Below are positions 30,177-38,053 of a stretch of DNA of 64,000 bases, piece by piece. The position numbers were made by a program, and so were the translations under genes. The notes beneath the pieces are model-generated. The model made no database searches. It saw only the letters and a program-made list of their open reading frames with translations, and was not told the origin of the DNA. Origin of the DNA: Frateuria_A sp049727805 (GTDB lineage Bacteria > Pseudomonadota > Gammaproteobacteria > Xanthomonadales > Rhodanobacteraceae). The DNA is taken from assembly GCF_049727805.1 (NCBI RefSeq), contig NZ_JBCNYA010000013.1, forward strand, positions 1 through 64,000, in the 5' to 3' direction. Within the stretch, counting starts at the first letter, position 1; every line of letters starts with the position of its first letter.

Positions 30177-31169
30177 TTAGGCAGCGTCCGGAAGCGCGAC
30201 CGACCGCTCGCGCCAGTGCGGCGCTTGGGGCCATCCGGCGGCAGCCTCGTCCCCGGCCAACGCGCGCGCCACGTCCCGTCGATCCAGGTGCGGCGCGAAC
30301 TGGCCGATGAATTCCAGCACGAACTCCCGCACCACTGCTTCCCGCCGCAGCACGATCCAGGTCGTGCACTGCGGGAACAGGTGGTCGGCCGGCAGCACGT
30401 GCAGGTCCGCATCGGCCGCCAGCATGGCCATTTCAGCCAGCACGCCGATGCCGAGTCCGGCACGCACGTAGGTCTTGATGAGATCCGCGTCGCCGGCGGT
30501 CATCGCGATCTGCGGCTCGAAGCCCGCTGTTTCGAATACGCGCCGCAGCGAGGATTCCGGCTTGAGCGAGGAGTCGTAGCTGATCAGCGGCTCGGCCGCG
30601 AGCTCGGCCAGCGTCGGCGGCAGCGCGCGCCGCGCCAGGGCGTGGCCCGTCGGCGCGACGACCACGCGATGCCAGCGGTAGGCGGGCAGGGCGATGCCGG
30701 TGGACGGCGGCGCGCCTGCCGTGCTGATCACGGCCATGTCCACGCGGCCGGCGTCCAGTTGCGCCAGCACGTCGGCATCCTGGCCGGGCTGCAGGTGCAC
30801 GCTCACCTGCGGATAGGCCAGGTTGAGCGCGGCGATCGAGGCGGGCAGCGCGAAGCGCGCCTGGGTGTGGGTGGTGGCAATGCGCAGTTCGCCGTGCGCC
30901 TCGTTGCGAAGGTTGGCGGCGATGGCGCGGATGTTCGCGGCCTCGGCCAGCACCACGCGTGCGCGGTCGAGTACCTGGCGGCCGGCGTGGGTCACCGCGT
31001 CCAGGCTCTTGCCCTTGCGCACGAACAGCTTGAAGCCGAGCTCGTCCTCAAGCTGCTTCAGTTGCTTGCTGAGGCCGGGCTGGGTGGCATGCACGCGCTC
31101 GGCGGCCAGGGTGATGTTGAGGCCGGCGTCGGCGATCGCGACCAGGTAGCGGAGTTGGACCAGCGTCAT
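30177..31169 (-). CDS. cysB: LysR-type transcription activator CysB
   Basis: Regulator of sulfur assimilation, 330 residues. The N-terminal winged helix (1-60) is MTLVQLRYLVAIADAGLNIT with TQPGLSKQLKQLEDELG. The effector domain has the CysB hallmark IATTHTQARFALP and TAGDADLIKTYVRAGLGIGV, both close to E. coli CysB. The protein binds N-acetylserine or O-acetylserine in the known family and activates cys promoters. It is divergent from cysG across 267 bases that hold the conserved cys promoter block and a GGACGT palindrome. Confidence 0.94.
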   Translation of the reverse strand: MTLVQLRYLVAIADAGLNITLAAERVHATQPGLSKQLKQLEDELGFKLFVRKGKSLDAVTHAGRQVLDRARVVLAEAANIRAIAANLRNEAHGELRIATTHTQARFALPASIAALNLAYPQVSVHLQPGQDADVLAQLDAGRVDMAVISTAGAPPSTGIALPAYRWHRVVVAPTGHALARRALPPTLAELAAEPLISYDSSLKPESSLRRVFETAGFEPQIAMTAGDADLIKTYVRAGLGIGVLAEMAMLAADADLHVLPADHLFPQCTTWIVLRREAVVREFVLEFIGQFAPHLDRRDVARALAGDEAAAGWPQAPHWRERSVALPDAA

Positions 31170-31280
31170 GGCGGGGTATCCGTGTTCGTTCGGTGGGAGG
31201 GGTGGATGCGGACGGCGCACGGATACATCGCTCGGGAGCACGCACCCGCCCTCCGGTCGGGGCGTCGTAGGTCTTCATAT

Positions 31281-31300
31281 TTGGACGTCTATACGTCCAA
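31281..31300. promoter_or_regulatory. Perfect 20-bp palindrome TTGGACGT-CTAT-ACGTCCAA
   Basis: Eight-base arms around CTAT, about 110 bases before the cysB start and 137 before cysG. It matches two tandem MetJ-type boxes (AGACGTCT twice) at 13 of 16 positions. A half version is in the cysJ leader. It is probably an operator, with the binding protein not established. Confidence 0.6.
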
Positions 31301-31341
31301 TGCATTGTCGTGTCAAGGAATATACGACGCGCGGCGTCAAC

Positions 31342-31403
31342 ATAACGCCTGCGCATAAGCGGCCGGCGACAAATCATTTGCCGCCCGCGCGGGCGCCACC
31401 TAG
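31342..31403 (+). promoter_or_regulatory. Conserved cysG promoter block (likely CysB-activated)
   Basis: Same 62-bp arrangement as before cysJ: ATAACGCCTGCGCATA, TTTGCC near -35, GGCGCCACCTAG near -10. The cysG TTG start is 34 bases downstream of CCTAG. Confidence 0.65.
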
Positions 31404-31436
31404 CGTGACCAGACCCCATCGCCCAGGTCCGCCGCC

Positions 31437-32921
31437 TTGAAGCTTTACCCGTTGTTCGCCGACCTTTCCCGCCGCGCCGTGCTGGTGGTGGGCGGTGGCG
31501 CCGTGGCCGAGCGCAAGGTGGCCGCGTTGCTGGACGCCGGAGCGCAGGTGACGGTGAACGCGCCGCAGTTGACGCCGATGCTCCGCGGCTGGGTGGAGCA
31601 GGGGCGCATCGCCCACCGTCCCGAGGCCTTCCGCGAAAGCTGGCTGGACCGCATCTGGCTGGTGGTGGCGGCCACGTCCGATCGCGCGACCAACGCGTTG
31701 ATCGCCGAACTGGCAGGCTTGCGGCGGTTGTTTGTGAACGTCGTGGACGACGCGCAACTGTCCACTTTCCACGTCCCGGCGGTGATCGACCGCGCACTGC
31801 TGACTATCGCCATCTCCAGCGGCGGCCAGGCACCGATGCTGGCGCGGCTGCTGCGCGAGCGTCTGGAAACCCTGCTGGATCATTCGCTGGGCGCGCTGGC
31901 CGCGCTGGCCGCACGGCTGCGCCCGCGCATCCGCCTGCGCTTCCCGCAGCCGGCGGCGCGGCGGAGCTACTACGAGCGCCTGTTTGCGGGACCGGTCGCG
32001 GCGCTGCTGCGCCAGGGCCGGGAGGCCGAGGCGCGTGCTGCGGCAGAGCAGGCGTTGGCCGGCGAACCGGCCGCCACCGCGGGAACGGTCGTGCTGGTCG
32101 GGGCTGGCCCCGGCGATCCTGGCCTGCTGACCCTGCGCGGCCTGCGCGCACTCAACGAGGCGGACGTGATCCTGCACGACCGCCTGGTCAGTGCCGAGGT
32201 GCTGGCGCTCGCGCGGCGCGACGCCGAGCGCATCGAGGTCGGCAAGCAGGCCGGCAACCACCATGCCACGCAGGAGCAGATCCATCGCCTGATGCTCGAG
32301 CACGCCAGCGCAGGGCGCCGGGTGGTGCGGCTGAAGGGCGGCGATCCGTTCGTGTTCGGCCGCGGCGGCGAGGAGCTCGAGTTCCTGCGCGCCCACGGCA
32401 TCGGCTACGAGGTGGTCCCCGGCATCACTGCCGCGCTGGCCTGCGCCGCCTACGCCGGCGTGCCGCTGACCCACCGCGACCATGCGCAGTCGGTGCGCCT
32501 GCTGACCGGGCACTGCCAGGCCTCGCACGACACGCTGGACTGGGCCGCGCTGGCCCATGAACGGCAGACGCTGGCGGTTTACATGGGCGTGGGCGAACTG
32601 GCCGGCCTGCAGTCGCGGCTGCTCGAACACGGTCGCTCACCTTCCACGCCGTTCGCCCTAGTGGAGAACGGTTCGCGCGCGGAGCAGCGCGTGGTCACCG
32701 GCACGCTGGCGCAACTGGTCGAACGCGCCGCCGCCCATGCGGTCCATTCACCTGCACTGCTGATACTCGGCGAAGTCGCCGCGCTGGCCGGTTCGCTGGC
32801 GTGGTTCGGGGCACCGCCGCTGGGTGCGACGGTCCACGACATCGGCGATGCGGGCAGGGCCGCCCGCGTCCGCCCGGCGAGGCACCAGGACGGTGTGCTC
32901 GCCGCGCTCCACCAGGCCTGA
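31437..32921 (+). CDS. cysG: Siroheme synthase CysG (trifunctional)
   Basis: A 494-residue fusion. The N-terminal half (1-205) is precorrin-2 dehydrogenase/sirohydrochlorin ferrochelatase with VVGGGAVAERKVAALLDAG and the SSGGQAPMLARLLRE segment. The C-terminal half is uroporphyrinogen III methyltransferase with VGAGPGDPGLLTLRGLRAL, RLKGGDPFVFGRGGEE and PLTHRDHAQSVRL. It makes the siroheme needed by CysI. Translation starts at TTG (MKLYPLFADLSR), which matches the known N-terminus of CysG; no ATG or GTG fits better. A C-terminal tail of about 35 residues goes beyond E. coli CysG. Confidence 0.95.
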   Translation: MKLYPLFADLSRRAVLVVGGGAVAERKVAALLDAGAQVTVNAPQLTPMLRGWVEQGRIAHRPEAFRESWLDRIWLVVAATSDRATNALIAELAGLRRLFVNVVDDAQLSTFHVPAVIDRALLTIAISSGGQAPMLARLLRERLETLLDHSLGALAALAARLRPRIRLRFPQPAARRSYYERLFAGPVAALLRQGREAEARAAAEQALAGEPAATAGTVVLVGAGPGDPGLLTLRGLRALNEADVILHDRLVSAEVLALARRDAERIEVGKQAGNHHATQEQIHRLMLEHASAGRRVVRLKGGDPFVFGRGGEELEFLRAHGIGYEVVPGITAALACAAYAGVPLTHRDHAQSVRLLTGHCQASHDTLDWAALAHERQTLAVYMGVGELAGLQSRLLEHGRSPSTPFALVENGSRAEQRVVTGTLAQLVERAAAHAVHSPALLILGEVAALAGSLAWFGAPPLGATVHDIGDAGRAARVRPARHQDGVLAALHQA

Positions 32922-32930
32922 ACTACCCGC

Positions 32931-32948
32931 GCCGGCGTGAACGCCGGC
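32931..32948. other. Hairpin GCCGGCGT-GA-ACGCCGGC before cysK
   Basis: Perfect 8-bp inverted repeat between the cysG stop and the cysK ribosome site. No U-tract follows; it may stabilise or attenuate the cysG-cysK message. Confidence 0.45.
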
Positions 32949-32970
32949 ACCTATCCGAAGGAGCACTTCC

Positions 32971-33957
32971 ATGATCTACGACAGCATCCTCGACACCATC
33001 GGCCGCACGCCGATCGTCAAGTTGCACCGGCTTGCCCCAAAAAACGTCGAGCTCTACGTCAAGGTGGAGGCCTTCAATCCGGCCGGCTCGGTGAAGGACC
33101 GCCTGGCGCTGGCGATCATCCTGGACGCCGAGCAGCGCGGCGACCTGAAGCCCGGCCAGACCGTGGTGGAGGCGACCTCCGGCAACACCGGCGTGGCGCT
33201 GGCGGCGGTGTGCGCCGCGCGCGGCTACCCGTTCGTGGCGGTGATGACCGAGACCTTCTCGATCGAGCGGCGCAAGCTGATCCGCGCCTACGGCGGCAAG
33301 GTCGTGCTGACCCCGGCAGCGGCGCGCGGCACAGGCATGGTCGAGAAGGCGGCGGAGCTGGCGAAGAAGCATGGCTGGTTCCTCGCCCGACAGTTCGAGA
33401 ACCCGGCCAACCCGGCCTATCACCGCCAGACCACCGCGGCGGAGATCCTCGCCGATTTCGCCGGCCGCCGGCTGGACTACTTCGTCAGCGGCTGGGGCAC
33501 CGGCGGCACGCTGACCGGCGTGGGCGAGGTGCTCAAGGTGGCGCGCCCCGAGGTGAAGGTCATTGGCGCGGAGCCGGCGGGCGCCTCGCTGCTCGGCGGC
33601 AAGGAATGGCAGCCGCACAAGATCCAGGGCTGGACGCCCGACTTCGTGCCGGCGGTGCTCAACCGCAAGGTGGTCGACCAACTGTTGACCGTCGACGACA
33701 CGGTGGCGCGCGACACGTCGCGTGCGCTCTCGCAGCAGGAAGGCATCTTCGTCGGCCTGTCCTCCGGCGGCACGCTCGCCGCGGCGCTGGAAGTGGCCAG
33801 GAGCGCGCCGGAGGGCTCGGTGGTGCTGGCGATGCTGCCTGACACCGGCGAGCGCTACCTGTCGACGTTCCTGTTCGAGGGGGTCAACGAGGGATCGGAC
33901 GATGTGGAGCAGGGGTCGTCCGCGCTCGGGCAGCAGGTCGCCGCGGCGGCCGGTTGA
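32971..33957 (+). CDS. cysK: Cysteine synthase (O-acetylserine sulfhydrylase)
   Basis: PLP enzyme of 328 residues that makes cysteine from O-acetylserine and sulfide, the last step of the pathway encoded here. The PLP lysine is in FNPAGSVKDRLAL, the substrate loop is EATSGNTGVALA, the phosphate clamp is GWGTGGTLTGVG, and the C-terminal PLP-ring serine lies in GLSSGGTLAAALE. The cystathionine beta-synthase fold lacks a C-terminal CBS domain. AAGGAG precedes the ATG. It follows cysG by 49 bases and is likely cotranscribed. CysK and CysM cannot be separated with certainty by eye. Confidence 0.93.
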   Translation: MIYDSILDTIGRTPIVKLHRLAPKNVELYVKVEAFNPAGSVKDRLALAIILDAEQRGDLKPGQTVVEATSGNTGVALAAVCAARGYPFVAVMTETFSIERRKLIRAYGGKVVLTPAAARGTGMVEKAAELAKKHGWFLARQFENPANPAYHRQTTAAEILADFAGRRLDYFVSGWGTGGTLTGVGEVLKVARPEVKVIGAEPAGASLLGGKEWQPHKIQGWTPDFVPAVLNRKVVDQLLTVDDTVARDTSRALSQQEGIFVGLSSGGTLAAALEVARSAPEGSVVLAMLPDTGERYLSTFLFEGVNEGSDDVEQGSSALGQQVAAAAG

Positions 33958-33958
33958 A

Positions 33959-33985
33959 GCCTGCGGGGCGCCTTTCCCCGCAGGC
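33959..33985 (+). terminator. Hairpin after cysK
   Basis: Perfect 10-bp stem GCCTGCGGGG / CCCCGCAGGC with a seven-base loop directly after the cysK stop codon. There is no U-tract, so termination strength is uncertain. Confidence 0.55.
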
Positions 33986-34020
33986 GCCGACCAACACAGT
34001 ACGCTGGGCTGCATGCGCTG

Positions 34021-34076
34021 GGTGGGCTTCAACCCACCAGCCCTAGTCGCACGCCCACGGTGGGCTGAAGCCCACC
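34021..34076. repeat. REP-like palindrome pair (GTGGGCTTCAGCCCAC family), copy 1
   Basis: GGTGGGCTTCAACCCACC and GGTGGGCTGAAGCCCACC, 20 bases apart, in the gap between cysK and the HxlR gene. The same palindrome occurs after the regulator gene at 46729, after dapB and after greA. Confidence 0.85.
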
Positions 34077-34150
34077 CTACGAGGCGCCGCCGTATCGCGG
34101 CTTCATCGGCCAGTCCGCACCGCCGGGCCAGGCCGATGAACGCCTCGCCG

Positions 34151-34546
34151 CTAGGCCGCCTTGCGTGCCTTGGTTCGCACACGCGGCGCGGCCTTCCCCA
34201 GTTCCCACTGGTCGATCAGCTTGCGCCCCACGCGGGCCAGCGCCTCGATGGCGGGCAGCAGTTCGCGGCCCAGCGGGGTCAATGCGTACTCGGCCGATGG
34301 CGGCGAGGTGTCCAGCACCCGCCGCGTCACCAGCCCGCGCGATTCGAGCTCGCGCAGCCGCGCACTCAACACGCGCGCCGAGATGCGCGGGATGTCGTGG
34401 CGCAGCTCGCCGAAACGCCGCGGTTCGGCGCTCAGGTACCAGATCACGTTGGGCGCCCAGGCGCCGCGCAGCAGTGCCAGGCTCTCGGTAAGCGGGCACG
34501 CCGGCGGCGGCGCGGCAACCTTGCTCTTGCGCAATGGCAGGCCCAT
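34151..34546 (-). CDS. HxlR family transcription regulator
   Basis: Winged-helix protein of 131 residues. The HxlR pattern is clear: CPLTESLALLRGAW at the first helix (with the usual N-terminal Cys), a RRFGELRHDIP segment, then ISARVLSARLRELESRGLV and a wing with EYALTPLGREL. A basic tail follows. Many HxlR proteins sense electrophiles or thiol oxidants through that Cys and control neighbouring detoxification genes. It is divergent from a glutathione transferase gene, and the space between holds a large two-part inverted repeat. ATG 34546 has GAGGA nine bases upstream. Confidence 0.88.
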   Translation of the reverse strand: MGLPLRKSKVAAPPPACPLTESLALLRGAWAPNVIWYLSAEPRRFGELRHDIPRISARVLSARLRELESRGLVTRRVLDTSPPSAEYALTPLGRELLPAIEALARVGRKLIDQWELGKAAPRVRTKARKAA

Positions 34547-34569
34547 GGCGGGTTTTCCTCGTGCACGCG

Positions 34570-34630
34570 GTAACCGCGGGGATACCACATTTTCGCACTA
34601 ATCCATGGTTAGGTGGTATCCATTGGTTAC
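34570..34630. promoter_or_regulatory. Nested inverted repeat, likely HxlR operator
   Basis: GTAACC-(4)-GGATACCAC-(24)-GTGGTATCC-(3)-GGTTAC: two pairs of perfectly complementary arms around a 24-base centre that contains CTAA-TCCATGG-TTAG. It lies between the starts of the HxlR regulator and gst. Such symmetry is expected for cooperative binding of a dimeric winged-helix regulator. Confidence 0.7.
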
Positions 34631-34692
34631 TTCCGAGGCTAGGATGCATGAACGTCGTCGCAAGACACGTTCCCCACCCAAAGGAGTGACCC

Positions 34693-35319
34693 ATGAAGCT
34701 CTACTACATGCCCGGCGCCTGCTCGCTTTCCCCGCACATCGTGGCGCGCGAGGCCGGCATCGACCTCAAGCTGGTGAAGGTCGACGGCAAGACCAAGCGC
34801 ACCGAGGACGGCGCCGATTTCCTGGCGATCAATCCCAAGGGCTACGTGCCCGCGCTGGAACTGGACGACGGCCAACTGCTCACCGAGGGTCCGGCGATCG
34901 TGCAGTACCTGGCCGACCTCAAGCCCGCTTCGGGCCTGGCGCCCGCCAACGGCACGCTGGCGCGCTACCGCCTGCAGGAAGTGCTCGGCTACATCAACTC
35001 CGAGATCCACAAGACCTACAGCCCGCTGTTCAAGCCGGATACGCCCGACGCCACGCGGCAGGAGCGCAAGGAGTACCTGCGCAAGCGCTACGCGGTGCTC
35101 GAAAGCGCGCTGGCCACGCACCCGTGGCTGCTCGGCGACCACTTCACGGCGGCCGACGCCTACCTGTTCACCGTGACCAACTGGGCGCGCCACGTGGACC
35201 TGGACCTGTCCGACTTCCCGGCGATTCAGGCGTTCCAGCACCGCATGCTCGAGCGACCGGCGGTACAGGAGGTGATGGACGCCGAAGGGCTCGCACGGCG
35301 GGCGACCGCGGCGGCCTGA
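34693..35319 (+). CDS. gst: Glutathione S-transferase, beta class
   Basis: Cytosolic enzyme of 208 residues joining glutathione to electrophiles. The thioredoxin-like N-terminal domain begins MKLYYMPGACSLSPHIV, which is the beta-class signature, with Cys10 as the catalytic residue. It continues with NPKGYVPAL (cis-Pro) and ILTEGPAIVQYL-like LLTEGPAIVQYLADL. The helical C-terminal domain has WLLGDHFTAADAYLF. AAGGAGTG precedes the ATG. Divergent from, and probably controlled by, the HxlR regulator. Confidence 0.94.
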   Translation: MKLYYMPGACSLSPHIVAREAGIDLKLVKVDGKTKRTEDGADFLAINPKGYVPALELDDGQLLTEGPAIVQYLADLKPASGLAPANGTLARYRLQEVLGYINSEIHKTYSPLFKPDTPDATRQERKEYLRKRYAVLESALATHPWLLGDHFTAADAYLFTVTNWARHVDLDLSDFPAIQAFQHRMLERPAVQEVMDAEGLARRATAAA

Positions 35320-35344
35320 GGCCGACCATGCAGTTGCAGGACCA

Positions 35345-35371
35345 GACCCCTCTCCTGGTGGGAGAGGGGTC
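35345..35371. terminator. 11-bp hairpin after gst
   Basis: GACCCCTCTCC-TGGTG-GGAGAGGGGTC, perfect arms, between the convergent gst and peptidase-like genes. No U-tract. The arm shares the CCCTCTCC core of the repeats at 4672 and 29997. Confidence 0.55.
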
Positions 35372-35439
35372 GATCCAGGCCCGGCTTGGCAACGTCTTCG
35401 GCACCTCGATGTGCCGCCAACCGGTACCACGCTTCGGCT

Positions 35440-36753
35440 TCAATGCTCTGCGTCGTCGGTGCGCTTGACCAGAAGATCGCCCTTGCGTGCCCCGGGCACG
35501 ATCACCCAACCCTTGTTCAGGCTCAAGTGCCAGCCCGCGCCCTTCAGGCTCGACGCATCGAATCCCGTCGCCGAAACGACCGCGACATGCCGGCCCATCA
35601 AGGCGTCGCCATCGACCTCCAGCACACCCCAGTCGTCGACCAGGCGAAGGGTCGGATACACCGTGCCGAAATCGCCCAGCGGAAGCAGCGTCTGCGGTTT
35701 GAACTGGTAGTTGCTGTGCTTTAGCGGCAGGGTAAGCACGGGGCCATCGACGAGCCGGGCCTTCAGCGCGGCGAGTTGCGCGCGCTTCTTGCGATCGTGC
35801 TGCAGCTCGCTGGCGTACAGGCTGCCGTCGTCATAGACCTTCTCGCGGGCCTGCAGCGTGGCGAAGGCTGGGGGTTTCAACTGCAACGCCGACGCGAGCA
35901 GCTGATCCAGCCGCTGGCCGGAGCCCAGCTTGTGCCGCCATGCGGGATCGGCCTGGTCCAGCAGCAGGCCGTAGGCTGGGCCGGTCGCATAGGCGAAGGA
36001 CCTGACGTAGCTCGGCGCCGATACGAACGTGGAGAGATCCCGCAACGCGTAGTCGATCCGGGCCTGTGGCGTCGTCAGTCCCAGGCGCACGCCGGTGTAT
36101 TCGGCCACGCCCTCGTTCCATTCGAGCCGGGCTTCATTGGCCGCCGCGTTCGGGAAACGACGGTAGCGTTCGCGCCGGAACAGCAGGGCGTCGGCGACGG
36201 CGGTCGTGCGATCGGTGGTGGTCCGGGCACGCAGGGCTCTCGCCAGGGCGCGCCACTCCAGCTGCAGCAGATAGCGCCCCTGCATGGTGTCCAACTGCCG
36301 GTTGTCGCCCTCGGGCCAACTCATGCCCAATGCCGGCTGGATACGATGGAACATCTCGTGCGCGAGCGTCACCTGGCGTTGCTGGGTGTCATCGGGCAGC
36401 GGCCAGAGGATCTCGCTCCAACGCGTGCCCGACCAACTGATCGACGTGTTGGCGAGCACGACCGTCGATGGCAACGTACCGGTGAATACGGGGCCAGAGC
36501 GCTTCAGGACGCCACCGGCATCGGGCTGATTGGCGGCGAGCGAGCGGTCTGTCGGGTCGACCAGCAGCATCGGGCCGCACAAGGTCTTGCCCCACAACGA
36601 ACCGGCATCGCGTGTGCAGATTGCCCTGGCTTCGCCAAAAACCTTGGTCGCTCCGGCTGAATCGACAGCTGCCTGTGCCGGTAGCGCGAGTAGTCCGGCC
36701 AGTACGAAAGCGCCAGCCGGAATCAGGCAGCGGGCGGGGGAGGTCGACTGCAT
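35440..36753 (-). CDS. Secreted metallopeptidase-like protein of unknown function
   Basis: A 437-residue protein with a signal peptide (residues 1-28, hydrophobic core FVLAGLLALPAQA, cleavage after AQA). HEMFH at 132-136 is an HExxH zinc motif, and WNEGVAEYTG (Glu214/Glu218) follows about 80 residues later, where a third ligand of a gluzincin would stand. The C-terminal third is beta-rich. I cannot name the family. Its promoter has two BlaI-like palindromes, and the adjoining upstream genes are an M56 peptidase and a BlaI repressor, so it is probably the controlled target of that pair. GGAGA lies seven bases before ATG 36753. Confidence 0.75.
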   Translation of the reverse strand: MQSTSPARCLIPAGAFVLAGLLALPAQAAVDSAGATKVFGEARAICTRDAGSLWGKTLCGPMLLVDPTDRSLAANQPDAGGVLKRSGPVFTGTLPSTVVLANTSISWSGTRWSEILWPLPDDTQQRQVTLAHEMFHRIQPALGMSWPEGDNRQLDTMQGRYLLQLEWRALARALRARTTTDRTTAVADALLFRRERYRRFPNAAANEARLEWNEGVAEYTGVRLGLTTPQARIDYALRDLSTFVSAPSYVRSFAYATGPAYGLLLDQADPAWRHKLGSGQRLDQLLASALQLKPPAFATLQAREKVYDDGSLYASELQHDRKKRAQLAALKARLVDGPVLTLPLKHSNYQFKPQTLLPLGDFGTVYPTLRLVDDWGVLEVDGDALMGRHVAVVSATGFDASSLKGAGWHLSLNKGWVIVPGARKGDLLVKRTDDAEH

Positions 36754-36765
36754 GGCGCATCTCCA

Positions 36766-36781
36766 TACGATGGTTGTCGTA
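36766..36781. promoter_or_regulatory. BlaI-like operator 1 (TACGAT-GGTT-GTCGTA)
   Basis: Near-perfect palindrome 13 bases before the start of the peptidase-like gene. Same form as the BlaI/MecI operator TACnACA...TGTnGTA. Eight bases separate it from operator 2. Confidence 0.6.
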
Positions 36782-36788
36782 GAACTTG

Positions 36789-36804
36789 TACGACGCTCGT
36801 CGTA
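36789..36804. promoter_or_regulatory. BlaI-like operator 2 (TACGAC-GCTC-GTCGTA)
   Basis: Perfect 6-bp arms around four bases. It lies 23 bases from operator 1 (start to start), about two helical turns, suited to cooperative binding of two repressor dimers. Confidence 0.65.
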
Positions 36805-36820
36805 TGTTGTCAATCGCCGA

Positions 36821-38053
36821 TCAGCGCCGGTTCTCCCACTCGATCCTTCCCTGCGGCGTCACGATCAGGGCGAGCATCGGCGACTGCGCCGGATCGAGCA
36901 GCGTGACGCGGTCGCCCTGCTGCCGGATGCGGTCGCGGGGCAGCGGCTGATGTCCCAACGATGCGCCGAGGACGCGCCCATGGCGGATGCGCAGCATGAA
37001 CGAGCCGGCATCGTCATGGGCATCGACGACGAGCGTCGGCCCGAAGGCGCTGGCGCGACAGAGATCGGCCAGCGCGGGGTCCGTGAGTCCCAACCGCCCG
37101 GCGCCCAGCGCCAGCAGACAGCAGGCCGATACGGTCGTAGCCGCGACACGACAGCGCAGGGGAGGCAGCCCCCGAGGTGCCGAGCCCAGCAGGCGATGGA
37201 CGCGCGTGCCGAGATCGCTGCGCGTAGAAATCGGCATGCCGGTAGCCGGCTGCGCATGGTTTTCCGCCAGCCGCACCAGCGCGCGCGCAAGCGCCGCGGT
37301 CGATGCGCCGTGGCGTACCGCCAGTTCGTCACAACAGGCTTCCCGTTCGCGCGATACCTGGCGGTACAACCGCCAGGCCGCCGGGTGGAACCAGAGCAGT
37401 GCCAGTGCGAGCCGCTGCAGCAGATTCCAGCTGAAATCGCGGCGCTGCACGTGCGCCAGTTCGTGCAGCAGCACCGCTTTCCATTCGTCGACCGGCAGGT
37501 GGTGGGGCAGCCCGCGCGGCACCAGCAGCACGGGGCGCCAGACGCCGACGACCTGTGGCGTGGCGACGTTCGCGACGCGCACTTCGGGGAGTCTCACGCC
37601 GGCATGGTCCTGTACCAGCCTATGCACGGTTTCGATCCAGGCTGCAGGCGCCGGCCCACAGGACAGCCGGGTGATCCGGCGGGTGTCCCGTGCCAGTCTC
37701 CAGGCCATCGCGGCGATGCCCGCGACCCACGGCAGCGCCCATGCCAGGGCCAGCCAGAGCGATGCGCGGTAGCCTGCCATCAGCGCGGGCAGTTCGGTCA
37801 CCGGCGACCCGTGCGGTGGCGCCATGCCCATGCCGGCGACCGTCCCATGCAGGATCGCCACCGTTCCCGCCGGCAGCACGCCCAGGGCCACGAAGTGGAG
37901 GCAGGCCAGCCGGTGCCGTGAAGCTGCCGTCGCACCGGCTGTCGCCCGGTCCCACGCATACCAGGAGGCCAACACCAGGCCACCTTGCACGCAGGCCGCC
38001 ACCAGCCACCAGAGTTCGAGGCGGGCGAGGTAGGCGAGGGTGAAGAAGCTCAC
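36821..38053 (-). CDS. M56 family (BlaR1/MecR1-like) membrane metallopeptidase
   Basis: A 410-residue membrane protein. Four hydrophobic segments (about 12-32, 48-68, 88-112, and one after the peptidase domain near 300-320) flank a cytoplasmic zinc site, LLHELAHVQRRDF, with the downstream ligand in EREACCDELAVRHG. In BlaR1 systems a sensor event switches this protease on and it inactivates BlaI. There is no penicillin-binding sensor domain; the C-terminus is a short domain of about 90 residues, so the signal is unknown. It starts at GTG 38053, overlapping the blaI stop (GTGA). Confidence 0.88.
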   Translation of the reverse strand: MSFFTLAYLARLELWWLVAACVQGGLVLASWYAWDRATAGATAASRHRLACLHFVALGVLPAGTVAILHGTVAGMGMAPPHGSPVTELPALMAGYRASLWLALAWALPWVAGIAAMAWRLARDTRRITRLSCGPAPAAWIETVHRLVQDHAGVRLPEVRVANVATPQVVGVWRPVLLVPRGLPHHLPVDEWKAVLLHELAHVQRRDFSWNLLQRLALALLWFHPAAWRLYRQVSREREACCDELAVRHGASTAALARALVRLAENHAQPATGMPISTRSDLGTRVHRLLGSAPRGLPPLRCRVAATTVSACCLLALGAGRLGLTDPALADLCRASAFGPTLVVDAHDDAGSFMLRIRHGRVLGASLGHQPLPRDRIRQQGDRVTLLDPAQSPMLALIVTPQGRIEWENRR

